A stretch of DNA of 64,000 bases, from positions 248,001 to 312,000 of the forward strand of contig NC_033566.1 of assembly GCF_001680005.1 (NCBI RefSeq), in the 5' to 3' direction. The notes under the pieces are model-generated. The model did no database searches. It had not been told where the DNA came from and worked only from the letters and a program-made list of their open reading frames with translations. The stretch is from Plasmodium coatneyi (Eukaryota > Apicomplexa > Aconoidasida > Haemosporida > Plasmodiidae). A program made the translations under genes and the position numbers. Shown here piece after piece: positions 1 to 10,574 of this stretch. How positions within the stretch are numbered: position 1 is the stretch's first letter; the number at the start of each line of letters is the position of its first letter.

Positions 1-792
1 GACAGTAGACTTCCAACTGTGGGCGGCTCTGTCATGCCATTTGAGCGGCTAACCATGTCAGCACTGAGGGACCCCCCCACAGGCACCTCATCAGAGGGAG
101 ACTCAAATACTAGCATGTATAGACACAAAAACAACTCCCTCAACTCTTTGCAATTCTGGCCAACGTGCAGCACCACTGTGGACAACTCCCTTATCAGCTC
201 CTCCATAGCAATTAGTTTTTTCTTTAGACAGTTTTCGTCCTTTTTTTTTTTTAAAAATTCCTCGTCATTCAATAAATAATTGGTTACATCTTTTTTGACT
301 TCCTTAAAAGTTCCCTTAAAATTGTTGAGCAGATTTTCTGAGATTTCCACCACCCTTACGAACAGTTCGTAAAATTTTTTATCTAATTCGAGATACCTCT
401 TTATATGATTTTTTATTTTGCTGACTGCAAGGTCAGGTTTTTCCATTTGGATGGTCACATTTTCTATTCCTTGTGTGAACTTGAGGGGTGTTCCCAAATC
501 AGGGTTCATTTTTCTGTGCAAAAATGTGATATACTGTTTCGGAAGGGTGGGGATTGCCAATCGGTTGAAGAAGCCTAGAGGTTGTTCTACCACCAATGCA
601 TCATGAGATCCTAATTCGATGTGAGACGAAAACGATCACCTTCTACATAAGGGAGAGCCTCTCCCATGGTCCCCCCAATTCTTACTCTGCCCCTTTGGAC
701 AAGTATTCCTTACTTAAAACGGCATTGACCAGCTTCGCAGTTTTTCCTCTAGGGGCATGCACAAATGCGAACTCGGTAATATGTATAAACAT
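1..792 (-). CDS. Partial two-exon gene, unknown function (3' end outside window)
   Basis: The minus strand is open from position 574 to the left edge and encodes a helical, charged protein with stretches such as KNHIKRYLELDKKFYELF and KKKLIAMEELIRELS. That frame is blocked by stops upstream of about 623. A clean splice (donor GTAAGG at 713-708, acceptor CTAG at 578-575) joins it in phase to 714..792, which starts with MFIHITEFAFVHAPRGK. My model is complement(<1..574, 714..792). The same frame runs upstream to another ATG at 909 but is interrupted by one TAA at 817-819, so the true start is either 792 or 909 with a stop between. I do not recognise the family. It is divergent to the SRP-receptor gene, from which it is separated by an A/T-rich region. 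Confidence 0.6.
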
Positions 793-909
793 GTGGTATA
801 ATAGTGCATCCCAGCGTTATAAATTATCTGACGTGTATGCAAACGTGTTCACATTAGGATAGGGAGTGACTTTAGACAGTTGTGCAACTCCATACCAAAC
901 GCTCAACAT

Positions 910-2286
910 GGCGATGTCCTTCCTTCAGTTGTAACCCCCTTTTTCGCAATTTCACAAATCTACAAATGTAGATTGTTGAGGGGGTCATGCTATTACAAAT
1001 ATACGTACATGCCTGAATGACGAAAATGGAAGTTTTTCCCCCTGGAACCTAGAACTACATAAAAATAAAACGAAAAAAAAAAAAATTCACTATAACCCTC
1101 TTTTATGCCTCAATTGGAAATAGCTTTGTTGCTCTTCAAATGGGTACAGCAAAAAAAACTTTCATCAAAATATGTGAGGAGAAGGGGGTGTTGCGTCACT
1201 GGGGAAAGGGACAAAAAAATAAATCACATTACTAACCATTCTGTTGGATAATTTGTCCTACGATGATGCCTACCACCCCCAAAAAAAACATATAAATTTT
1301 TAGAACACCATTTAGGAAGATCCCACAATTTGATCAATTTATGTATTCCCAATAGTTGCCTTTTTTTTTTTTTTTTTTTTTTTTTGCTGAACATGCGGGG
1401 TCAGGTCAAACAATTTAACCAAGCCAATTTTTTAAGGGGAAATCGATTTTTTTTTTTTTTTTTTTCCTTTTTATTTTTTCACAAAATTTACCTTAGTGAT
1501 TCTTAAAATTTTCTCTTCCTTTCTGTTTTTTCTCTTTTTTTTTGTCGGAAAGTGGAGATCCCCGTGTATGCGCGATTTTTTTGTGAGTACGTCCGTTCGT
1601 ATGGATGTATGCATACGCGCATGTATATATGTATATACGTACGTATGGTACGCATGTTCGCATGCGCTTATGTATGCATAGGCGTAATCGAGCAGTTCAC
1701 CGTTTCGTTTGTTCTCTTATTCGTTCGTTCGCCCGCTCAGGCGTTGCAATGCCCACACGCATTCGCAACCATTAAGTGGTGAGCACTGCAAATTTTTTCG
1801 AACCACACAATTTGATAACATTTAAGTGTATATATTTGCTTTCTGTACGCAGCTAACCGTGTTGTTATTTTCCCCCCAACCGCTTTTTTTTTTTTTTTCT
1901 TTTGGGATAACTCGTCTCATTTTTGTGCGTACCACTTTGCCGAACCTGCTACTGTTCATCTCATCATTTGATCAACTCCGTTTAAGTAAGATCGAATTTT
2001 CTTTTGAGAGAGGAAGGGAGTGGGTTCTCTTTCAAGTGTACCATTTGATACATGCACGTACATTAACCATCGTGTGTATTTTCCCCCCGTTTGTTCCAGT
2101 TCGACCTTTTTAGTTCGCAATTCAGGGGCTACTCGGCGCCTATATTCGTACACCCCCCTCTCAGTGTTCTGCCCACATGTACATTCACGTGGGTCCGATT
2201 GTTGGTGCACCCCATCCACGTTTGTAATCACTCTCGTGTGTGTCTTTCCCGGGGGTTATCGCACCGCTACTTTACGCCACGCTAAA
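910..2286. other. Divergent intergenic region upstream of SRP receptor gene
   Basis: No gene is supported here. The stretch holds long T and A runs (around 1362-1385, 1449-1465 and 1881-1894) and alternating pyrimidine/purine ATGTATGC-type sequence near 1600-1680, as is usual for Plasmodium 5' flanks. The SRP-receptor reading frame is open from 2020 to its proposed start, but that part lacks conservation-type features and is taken as 5' UTR. Confidence 0.6.
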
Positions 2287-4074
2287 ATGATAGATGTCGT
2301 AAAAATATTCAGCAAGGGAGGACTCATCCTGTGGTCCTACACCTTCTACGAAATAGACGACGCTACCATACGAACCATCGTGAAGCAAGTACTCATAGAA
2401 GAAAAGTACGAAGACTTCTGCAAGAAGTACAATAAATTTCACGCCAAATGGAAGCTCCTTAACGATGTAGATGTTGTTATCCTCATTGTTTATCAAGGGA
2501 TACAGAATTCTTCCTATGTAGAGAATTTATTTTTAAAAATTAAAAAATCTTTTGTAAAGTTGTTACCCAAAAGTTTGGACTACTTTGACTTGGACCTGCC
2601 TTTGAACTTTGACAAGCAGTTTTTGAAAATCGTCGAGGATGTGGAGGCCGCCTTAGCCTGCACGGGGGCCGGTGCTGATAGGCGGGCTAGCGTGGACGGA
2701 CGGAAAGGCAGCATAGGCAGACGACGAACCAGCTCCGATAAAGCGAAGGACGGCCATGCAGACGCCAGCGAAGACACAGGTGCGAGCGAGCACACGGATG
2801 CAGACAGCTATTCAGACAACAGCGATGGAAATTATGACGAAACGAAGGGGAAGAACAAACATGGCTCACACAAAATGGAAGGAGAAAAATACAGCAATAA
2901 GAAAAGTGAAGATGATGACAAAACATTGGACGACGATGAATCGAGTGTAAAGCGAAAAATTAAAACGAAGAAAAAAAGTGCAAGAGAATGGGAACTAAGC
3001 AAAAAGATAACCAAAAAGGACATCGAAAAATTGGATTACTCAAAAAATGAGAAGAATCCAACCGATGCACAAGAAATGAATAAGTACGAAGGAGAGTTTG
3101 AAGACTCAAGTGACGGCAATGAGGATAACAATAATAATCTCCTGAACAAATTAAATGACTCCATTTTGAAGGTATTCTCGTACAATAGTAAGATAGAGGA
3201 AAATGACATTGAGTCAATCCTACAAGGAGTTAAAAATAAGCTGCTCTCTAAAAATGTCGCAGTAGGAATATGTGATACGTTAATTGAAAAGATGAAGGGG
3301 AACCTCATCGGAAAGAAGAAAACCCTCTTCTCTATGAATGTCAAAAAGACTGTGTCCACTGTTCTGTCGGAGACCATCCAATCTATATTGATACCAAAAG
3401 AATCTGTGGATATACTTAGAGCAGCTTTGGAAGCAAAATCGATTGGGAAATTATACTCTATTGTTTTCCTAGGTGTTAATGGAGTCGGAAAGTCAACAAA
3501 TCTAGCCAAAGTTTGCTACTACCTTAAGACGAAAGGGAACCTAAAAATTATGATCGCCGCTTGTGATACTTTTAGAGCCGGTGCAGTGGAACAGCTAAGA
3601 ACACATGCCAATTGTTTAGATGTATTCCTTTACGAAAAAGGCTATGGAAAAGACGCAGCAGCTATTGCGAAAGAAGCCATTGCATATGCAAAGAAAGAAA
3701 ACTTCAATGTCATACTGATTGATACTGCTGGGAGAATGCAAGATAATGAACCCCTGATGAGATCGTTAGGGAAACTTATCCTGATCAACAACCCCGATTT
3801 TATTCTATTCGTTGGAGAAGCATTAGTTGGTAATGACGCCATCGATCAACTGAAAAAGTTCAACCAAGCATTAACGGATGCTACGTGTAACGCCAACAAG
3901 AGGACTATCGATGGGATCCTGCTGACCAAATTTGACACCGTAGATGATAAAGTGGGCACGGCCCTTTCCATGGTATACCTCACGGGAAAGCCAATCGTTT
4001 TCGTCGGCATTGGGCAGAAGTACACCCACTTGAAGAAGTTCAACGTTAGTATGGTTGTCAAGGCGTTGAGCTAG
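2287..4074 (+). CDS. SRPRA: Signal recognition particle receptor subunit alpha (SRP-docking GTPase)
   Basis: A single-exon gene of 595 aa. The start is set at the ATG at 2287 because MIDVVKIFSKGGLILWSY matches the start of eukaryotic SR-alpha; the frame is open further upstream. The N-terminal SRX domain (about residues 1-130) binds the membrane-anchored beta subunit. A Lys/Asp/Glu-rich linker follows (about 150-300), then the helical N domain and the SRP-type GTPase domain. Visible GTPase motifs are G1 GVNGVGKST (from residue 396), DTFRAGAVEQL (427), DTAGRM (479), TKFD (547) and the closing GIGQ (574). All are intact, so an active GTPase is expected. Its role is to dock ribosome-nascent-chain-SRP complexes at the ER membrane. 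The NDPK gene follows in convergent orientation, with about 1.2 kb between them. Confidence 0.97.
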   Translation: MIDVVKIFSKGGLILWSYTFYEIDDATIRTIVKQVLIEEKYEDFCKKYNKFHAKWKLLNDVDVVILIVYQGIQNSSYVENLFLKIKKSFVKLLPKSLDYFDLDLPLNFDKQFLKIVEDVEAALACTGAGADRRASVDGRKGSIGRRRTSSDKAKDGHADASEDTGASEHTDADSYSDNSDGNYDETKGKNKHGSHKMEGEKYSNKKSEDDDKTLDDDESSVKRKIKTKKKSAREWELSKKITKKDIEKLDYSKNEKNPTDAQEMNKYEGEFEDSSDGNEDNNNNLLNKLNDSILKVFSYNSKIEENDIESILQGVKNKLLSKNVAVGICDTLIEKMKGNLIGKKKTLFSMNVKKTVSTVLSETIQSILIPKESVDILRAALEAKSIGKLYSIVFLGVNGVGKSTNLAKVCYYLKTKGNLKIMIAACDTFRAGAVEQLRTHANCLDVFLYEKGYGKDAAAIAKEAIAYAKKENFNVILIDTAGRMQDNEPLMRSLGKLILINNPDFILFVGEALVGNDAIDQLKKFNQALTDATCNANKRTIDGILLTKFDTVDDKVGTALSMVYLTGKPIVFVGIGQKYTHLKKFNVSMVVKALS

Positions 4075-4157
4075 GTGGGCGGAAAATTATGCGGTCAGTT
4101 GCGCCATGGACCACGTATATTGGACAGCATCTCCCCCTGGGGCATAACTGATCCACC

Positions 4158-4181
4158 CAGAAACAGAAACAGAAACAGAAA
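4158..4181. repeat. (CAGAAA)4 microsatellite
   Basis: Four perfect copies of the hexamer CAGAAA followed by a degenerate fifth (CAGAGG), in the 3' flank of the SRP-receptor gene. Confidence 0.85.
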
Positions 4182-4497
4182 CAGAGGGGCAGTTTTTTTC
4201 AATGCACCTCTTATAAACGTTCAATTCATTTTGCCGCTACAACAGTTAGGTCCTATTTGTAAGAAAGTAGACCCCCTTGCGGGGGAATTCCATCCTTCAT
4301 ATTCTAATCAATTCGTCCAGGTGCTCAACCTATTCGTGATTAAACGAACTTCCTTCCAAGCGAACCTACCACCCGTGCAAATTTCGTCCAATCACTTCAA
4401 ACCACGCTGAAAACACTTTTCTCTGCGCCCACGTGCCCAAGTGCACGTAGCTGTTTGCCTAAATAATTAAAAATGTGTTCATTCGGAAGATTTGCTT

Positions 4498-4528
<31 letters not shown>

Positions 4529-5164
4529 TTGTGTGTTTTAATTTATATATACGTATATAAACTTTTCAAACTGGAGGTGACTCACATTACTGATCAAAAG
4601 TTCCTCTTCAAACATTTTGAGTAAGCAATGCACCCAGACGTTGCCACATGTTAGTAGGGAATGTTCCACAGGGGGAGCAATTCCTGCAGGGGAAGAGGAT
4701 AACCCTTTTAGGGGCATCCCAGGAAGGCAAAGAGGTGTGTATCCTATTGACGCAACTTAAGGAAAACTCGTAATTATAGCTAGACCATCGAAACGAAACC
4801 TGAGTGCGCATCGTGAAGGACTTATTGGCGAAACGTCCATTTATTGCTATAACTTTTTTTTTTTTTTTTTTATCCTCTAAATTAGTTAACACAAAATGAT
4901 AAAAAAATGCTTACTGAGAAATTATTTCATTTTTATGATGTGTCATTTTTTTTTTTTTTCGCACCACTGATAGGTAGATCCATTGGGCAGGAATACTACC
5001 TTGTAAGAAGTTATTAATTAAAACAGCAATGTGCCGCTTGGGAGTCGCCATTTTGACGAGCTCAGTGGAGCAATGGGTTGGGTAAAAATGTCATCGAGGG
5101 GGGATGCATGTAGGGTGTGTGCACATGTGTGTTCCTCTTATGGGTACAAGTGCTAGTGGCACAA

Positions 5165-5187
5165 GGGGGGGGGGGGGGGGGGGGGGG
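5165..5187 (+). repeat. G23 homopolymer
   Basis: An uninterrupted run of 23 G on the + strand, 59 bases beyond the NDPK stop codon, so it reads as C23 in the NDPK transcript sense. Runs of G this long are rare in this genome type, where A/T runs dominate. The exact length is uncertain because homopolymers are error-prone. Confidence 0.9.
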
Positions 5188-5246
5188 AAAGCCCCTCAGG
5201 TGGGAATGTCCACAGGCTACCTTCGAGGAAAGGTGGACAATACCCC

Positions 5247-5696
5247 CTACGCATAGATCCACGGCTTCGAGTGATCACTCCACTGCACCAACTCGTCGGC
5301 CTTAAACCAAATGTTAATTTCCCGATTGGCCGACGCAACGGAATCACTACCGTGTATTACATTTCGGCTAACCTCCAGACAGAAATCGCCCCTAATGGTG
5401 CCAGTGTTGCTATTCAAAGGGTTCGTCTCTCCAATGAGTTTCCTGCCCTGATTTACAATTTCGGCTCCTTCCCAAACCATTGCAACAACTGGACCTTTAC
5501 TGATGTATTCAACGAGGGTGTTAAAAAATGGCTTGTCAGCTAACTCCTTGTAATGCTCCTTAAGTATCTCCTTCGTGGGATTCAACATTTTTAATGCTAT
5601 CATTTTGTATCCTTTTTTTTCGAAGCGCTTAATGATGGTCCCGACCAGTCCCCTCTGAACTCCATCCGGTTTCACCATGATAAAACTCTTTTCCAT
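5247..5696 (-). CDS. NDK: Nucleoside diphosphate kinase
   Basis: A 149-aa enzyme of standard length that transfers the gamma phosphate of ATP to NDPs through a phosphohistidine, supplying NTPs. The start is the ATG at 5696, giving [16 protein letters not shown], the usual N-terminus; the frame extends 14 codons further upstream but is not needed. The active site NVIHGSDS is present with the catalytic histidine at residue 115. Other family signatures are present too: Lys9 in MVKPDG, the [10 protein letters not shown] segment and a C-terminal W-containing tail. No signal or transit peptide is visible, so a cytosolic location is likely. The gene is convergent to the SRP-receptor gene and divergent from the 1068-aa gene. 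Confidence 0.98.
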   Translation of the reverse strand: MEKSFIMVKPDGVQRGLVGTIIKRFEKKGYKMIALKMLNPTKEILKEHYKELADKPFFNTLVEYISKGPVVAMVWEGAEIVNQGRKLIGETNPLNSNTGTIRGDFCLEVSRNVIHGSDSVASANREINIWFKADELVQWSDHSKPWIYA

Positions 5697-7367
5697 TTTT
5701 TCCGTCTGCACTGAAAAGGGCTTCTTCAATTGGATCACGTCACGTCGTTAATTCGTCAATTAGTCAAATCGGGTGCTTTCACCAAAGAGGCGTGCTGGCA
5801 GCGTGGTGGTTATCTTGGAGGAGCGTTCCAGCTGGAGAATAAGCACACTGCTTCCACTTGCGAGGGGGGTCCCAAAATGTGCGGGGAGAGACCTGCAAAA
5901 AGCGATACGCAGTCGATAAGGTGACCCAAAAAAAAAAAAAAAAAAAAGCACCTTAGGGGGTCGCACTAACAGATACCCAAGAAGGGCGAAGAATCAACAT
6001 AGGGTCAAAAATAATATTTCCAAATTGGGTAGTTACAAGCGTGTAAAATATTGTCATATGAGAAATTGACGAAAAAGGTGTATAAAGAAGAAAAAAAAAA
6101 AAAAAACCTCACATGTTGATATTCAAAAAAATTGCACTAACATGACGTTGTTCATTAATTTCGAGTAAGTACTTTTTTCTTGACTCTTCTTACACAATTT
6201 TTACACTTTTTCCCCCCTCCTTTTTTGGGGTGGATTTTTTTATCCCCTTTCGCGGGATCTTATCGCTACACTTTTTTTTTTCCCCCTCACAGTATAGCCC
6301 CGCCATGGTAGCGACCATTTTGATTTACTTTCCGTGAAATATGACACGATAAGGGGGAAGTGCAAGTACCTATAACCGTGCACATAACATACGGAGATAT
6401 TTTGGGAGATTCTTAGGTCTCACTCCGCATGGCTGTTCCACACCCTTCGCTTAATGCGCAAAGCTTAGTGCATCTACTTACCCAATGGGGCGAAGATAAG
6501 CGCATTTTACATGGCCCCATGTAGGCATACAGAAATATTATATATTAGTGGTGTGCGAAGCGTGAATACCCTCTCATTGCATATGCATGGAATGAGGTAG
6601 GAGCATTTTCTTACACTTATCGACCCCGCGGCGAGGGGGGAACAATATATACAACTGCATACATGTGAATAAAGTGCCGCATAAAAAGAAAAAAAAAAAA
6701 AAAATACGAAAAATGAACAGAAAAAGAACAGAATGGTATAAAAATAAAAATTGCCAACTGTGCACGAACGTTCCCACTTTACACAAACAAAACACGTTAC
6801 CTATTTTTAATTTTTTATTTTTAACATTTTTTGGTTGATTATTTTTATCTTTTCCCCAATCCTTTATTTTTTCATCCCGGGCATTTCGACATACCTTTTC
6901 CTTTCCCATCATTTCGCATATGCGTAAATTATAAACATACATAGACTTAATCGGGGGGAGTAAAAATTAGCGCAGTCTAAGAATTGTTCACAAAGGGAAA
7001 CGTAGCGGGGGAGTTCGAAATTATCGTCACCGCAACGCGAAGGAATTGCGAATAAGAACCCCAAAATTAGCAACTAACCCCTCTGCGCTGAGCACCATGC
7101 GAATACAGAAATGAGCGAATAAACCGGTTTTAAGGTCATTTTTATTTTATTTTTTTTTTTCAATTTTGTTATTTTTCCCAAATTGGGGGGAGGTCAATAT
7201 TATACTTTCTGCAAAGGTTATACGATTCGCGAAGATTCGTTCTCCCCGTTATAAGTGAAGAAATAACCGTATTGCGTAGGGCAGAACTAGTTGCAACCGG
7301 TAAGTGACAATCTGCCGTGCGTCCGTTCCACGGTTGCTCACCACGCCTCCTAACTACGCTTTCTAAA
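5697..7367. other. Divergent intergenic region between NDPK and the 1068-aa gene
   Basis: About 1.7 kb shared by two outward-reading genes, presumably holding both promoters and 5' UTRs. It contains A19-type and A18-type runs near 5928-5947 and 6091-6107 and a candidate two-exon mini-ORF at 6142-6311, listed separately. Nothing else is supported. Confidence 0.5.
6142..6311 (+). other. Candidate two-exon mini-ORF or spliced leader exon
   Basis: An ATG at 6142 opens a seven-codon exon ending in a consensus donor (GA|GTAAGT at 6165). It is followed 128 bases later by a textbook acceptor (long T/C tract then CACAG, ending at 6292). The joined frame reads MTLFINFDIAPPW and stops at 6309-6311, giving only 13 codons. 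It could be a micro-ORF, a 5' UTR exon of the downstream 1068-aa gene, or a non-coding spliced RNA. Splice quality is good but coding evidence is very weak. Confidence 0.25.
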
Positions 7368-10300
7368 ATGCTCGACATCCCCGATGAGCAGAGCGCGCTG
7401 CAAATAAAGTTCCTAAAGGCGCTTGACTTGTTCTGCATTTTTAAGTTTATCATAACCAATGACGTAAAGATACACGAGAGGGAGACGTACGACCTGCTGA
7501 AAAGCATCCTCAACTCGTACTCCCGCATCAATATTAAAAATCCGTCTAGGAAAATATTTTCCGAAGGGGAAAAGATATACAAGAAGTACTTTTGCAATAA
7601 TGGGGAGGAGACGAGCACATCTGCCTGTGCGGGTTGTGAAGCGAAACTCGCGCCAGACTCGGAAAACGCTCAGCAAAATGGCCCCACTGCACAGAACAGT
7701 AACACATACGAAGGGATAAACAACTACGGGGAAATCTTCACGAATGACTCCCTCTTCTCGAAACACCTAAGTAACAAGCAAATATTTCAATTCTTTAAAT
7801 TCCCGAAAAGTAAAAAAGTGGGAGACTACGTGAACAAGTGCTGCGTGGACGAACTCATAAACGAGCCATTAAACATAAATGTAGGATTCGTAAAATTTGA
7901 CCAGAAAAAAGGACGCAAAAAAAAGAGGAAGAGACCCAAAAAAGGGACAGTTAACATTCCTACAAATTTGTGTAAATATAGCAGCGACTCAGGGATACAT
8001 AATTCTCGCTTGAAGAACTCTTGTAGTTGTTTCTACGAATCAAAGGAAAACTCCAAAATTTTTACAAATAATTTTAAAAAAGTGATCAATGAAGCGGATC
8101 TATCCGTCTCCGATTCGTCTGAACTATTTACCAATTTGAAAAACCCATTTGTTAAAGGTCCAGCCAGTAGGTGCTTCGGCTTGAACAACCCCAACTGCAG
8201 CAACTCTGAGGATGAATCCGATTATAACTACTACAGTGAGAATACCAATAGGGAAGACGCGGGCAAGGCACCCCACAAGAACAAAAACTTCAAATTACGC
8301 AATCAGTACTTGTCGGTCAAGTTATCCCTGTACAACTCACGCCTGTGTAATAACGGGGGGAAGGCATCCCCTGGGGGTGCAACGGACAGTGGAGTCTCCA
8401 ACACGGAAAACGCCGTCAAGCTGGTCAACCACCCGAACTACCATAGCCACGCTAACAGTGCAAACGGTGCAATGCATGGAAACACTGCAATCCATGCAAA
8501 CCGTGCGAACCACTTTTACGACGAGACCTCCATGTGCTTCAATCACTTCTACGAAATACACAACATCCTCAACCGAGATCCCAACGGGCTACGCAAAATA
8601 AAAATCATGATAAAAAAAGACATAGGAACAATCAGCATATCCCCATTCTACGTAAACTTCGACTGGACCAGAATATTTAAAAAAGTCTGCACAGCATTTA
8701 ACTTCACCAGCTTTAATTACAAAAATCAAGGAATCTACCAGATTATAAACTCCTGTTTCACTACGCCAGAATCGAGGGAAATTTTAAAACACATTTTCCT
8801 CGACGACCTTTATGAGCAGCAAGAAATATTTGACAACGAAATGAATGGCAAAAAAAATGCCAAGAAAAAGTATTTGCTCAAGATGAAGAATAAAGAGCAT
8901 GTTTTAGAAATTCTGGACGATGAGAAGAGAATTAACGTCCTGTATTTTATCAATCGCTTTCTATATTCGCAGAAGACGCCGCTCTCCAATTTGTTTGCAA
9001 GTCATTGCGTGGAGAGAGGCGGTAATTCCGGGGAGGACGCGAGCTCGGAGAGGTTTATCCGGTTGAGTGAGTCGGCCCATCCGTCCCCACCGTTGCAGGC
9101 CAGCCCCTCCTGCGCACCCGATGAAGATCCCCCCTTCGACGAGCTCACCATCGATTACCTACTCTTCCTAATGATCTTCGAAAAAAAAATTGACGAGAAA
9201 TTTCACAAATACTTGCTGCACAAAATTGACTCGTGCAGAGATTACTTAACAGATGAGGGGCACGATAAGACTGCCTCCATCGTATCATCCTTCGATTCGC
9301 AAGCTAACTGCAATGCCTCTCATAACAAGGTCAGGAAGGTTGAATGTAGTTCCTTCCACCTGGATGAGCAGGTAGAAACAAAGCAGGTGAAGGAAACCGA
9401 TTCATCTGATGCTAGGAAAAGTCGCCTTGAGGAGTTTAAACAGGGGGAAACATCTTCTGGAACGTTTGGAGTAAGCCCCATTGTTCAGAATGGTGACCTT
9501 GCGGGAGGCGATAAAATGGAAGCTGCTTTACCTTCGGGGGAGAGGAACCCCTCATCCAACGTCAACGGGGAGTTAACTTCCGTGGGCTCGTTTACGTCCC
9601 TCACGTCATTCACGTCCTTCGGGACACAGGCCACCATAATTACGCAGGATAGTATCTCCACGCAGAGTCCCACCTCAACGAACGCCACCGTCTGTCGGCA
9701 GGACACCCTTACGTCGAACAATGCCAATACACAAACCACAAATGGAATCCAAGAGGAAGCCATAACTGCATCACCCCCCTCAAACGTAGCATATATCCAA
9801 TCGGAGTGGAAAGAATGCCAAGACAAAACGAAAGTTATAGAAAAAACGAATGAAGAGGTGAATGGTTGTACGAAAGGTGCCACAACTGATGGCTACAAAG
9901 AAATGGAAAACGGTATCAAAAACTATGAACAAAATTATTTCGAACAGTTAAAAAAAACAGACCTCCCACCTGACGTAGAATCCAAATATAATAGCAAAGC
10001 AAAATACGCGTCGGAAGTGCAAAACGAGGTAACCCTGCTCAAGTGCATAAGACCCTTCCCAACAGTCTACTGGCTAATAAACAAAAACATGTGTGGTTAC
10101 ATTTCCCACTTGGAAAAAATGAACATAATAAAAAATATAGAATTCTTCGTAAATTGTAAAAAGGAAGAATTTCGCCTGCTCAGATATTACCTCATCTATG
10201 ACCATCTAAAATATATAACAATTCGTTTGAGACATATCCACAAGAGGATTTTGCGCTTCTTTTACGACATATTTTTAAATAGCCTTAATTTTAAGAAACA

Positions 10301-10574
10301 GTTCACACAGGATCAGAACAACCATTGTATGTCCTCCATTTACGCAAATTCATTTGATTTCTCTCCTCATGTTTTAAGTAAATTAATACATACATATCAG
10401 ATTGACTCCCAAGTGGTGAACGAAATCCTTCGGAAGATTAACACTCTACGGGTTAAAGGAATTGGAGGCATTTCAAACTTCCTAACCGTTAAGTGTATAC
10501 ACCTTTATTTTGCTTCTCATTTGTCCTATCCAAATACCATTGGATATATTTTGGAGGAAATTTTCAAGTCCTGA
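7368..10574 (+). CDS. Large conserved protein with DUF501-like motif (RHOP148 position by synteny)
   Basis: A single-exon frame of 1068 aa from the ATG at 7368 (MLDIPDEQSALQIKFLKALD); an earlier in-frame ATG lies at 7317. No signal peptide or membrane segment is apparent. A strongly basic stretch, KKGRKKKRKRPKKG, sits near residue 185 and resembles a nuclear localisation signal. Ser/Asn/Thr-rich low-complexity segments fill the middle (about 250-400 and 640-860). Near residue 900 the sequence RPFPTVYWLINK, followed shortly by ISHLEK, resembles the FPTLYWL...SxLE signature of DUF501; this is my pattern match and untested. In remembered P. falciparum gene order this slot, next to NDPK, holds rhoptry protein RHOP148, but nothing in the sequence itself shows a rhoptry role. 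Function is unknown. Confidence 0.8.
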   Translation: MLDIPDEQSALQIKFLKALDLFCIFKFIITNDVKIHERETYDLLKSILNSYSRINIKNPSRKIFSEGEKIYKKYFCNNGEETSTSACAGCEAKLAPDSENAQQNGPTAQNSNTYEGINNYGEIFTNDSLFSKHLSNKQIFQFFKFPKSKKVGDYVNKCCVDELINEPLNINVGFVKFDQKKGRKKKRKRPKKGTVNIPTNLCKYSSDSGIHNSRLKNSCSCFYESKENSKIFTNNFKKVINEADLSVSDSSELFTNLKNPFVKGPASRCFGLNNPNCSNSEDESDYNYYSENTNREDAGKAPHKNKNFKLRNQYLSVKLSLYNSRLCNNGGKASPGGATDSGVSNTENAVKLVNHPNYHSHANSANGAMHGNTAIHANRANHFYDETSMCFNHFYEIHNILNRDPNGLRKIKIMIKKDIGTISISPFYVNFDWTRIFKKVCTAFNFTSFNYKNQGIYQIINSCFTTPESREILKHIFLDDLYEQQEIFDNEMNGKKNAKKKYLLKMKNKEHVLEILDDEKRINVLYFINRFLYSQKTPLSNLFASHCVERGGNSGEDASSERFIRLSESAHPSPPLQASPSCAPDEDPPFDELTIDYLLFLMIFEKKIDEKFHKYLLHKIDSCRDYLTDEGHDKTASIVSSFDSQANCNASHNKVRKVECSSFHLDEQVETKQVKETDSSDARKSRLEEFKQGETSSGTFGVSPIVQNGDLAGGDKMEAALPSGERNPSSNVNGELTSVGSFTSLTSFTSFGTQATIITQDSISTQSPTSTNATVCRQDTLTSNNANTQTTNGIQEEAITASPPSNVAYIQSEWKECQDKTKVIEKTNEEVNGCTKGATTDGYKEMENGIKNYEQNYFEQLKKTDLPPDVESKYNSKAKYASEVQNEVTLLKCIRPFPTVYWLINKNMCGYISHLEKMNIIKNIEFFVNCKKEEFRLLRYYLIYDHLKYITIRLRHIHKRILRFFYDIFLNSLNFKKQFTQDQNNHCMSSIYANSFDFSPHVLSKLIHTYQIDSQVVNEILRKINTLRVKGIGGISNFLTVKCIHLYFASHLSYPNTIGYILEEIFKS

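Larger units (their letters stand above)
4075..5246. other. Convergent 3' intergenic region
   Basis: Shared 3' flank of the SRP-receptor and NDPK genes. It contains a T26-type run near 4505-4530, A/T runs, four CAGAAA units and a long G run. No convincing coding sequence was found; the 94-codon minus-strand frame at 4608-4892 has neither conserved motifs nor a believable start. Confidence 0.6.

Noticed and set aside
2020..2286. Upstream extension of the SRP-receptor frame
   Set aside because: The 89 extra codons have no resemblance to SR-alpha, whose N-terminus matches the ATG at 2287.
7317..7367. Earlier in-frame ATG of the 1068-aa gene
   Set aside because: The second ATG at 7368 has a better A-rich upstream context (CTAAAATG); the first 17 codons look like UTR.
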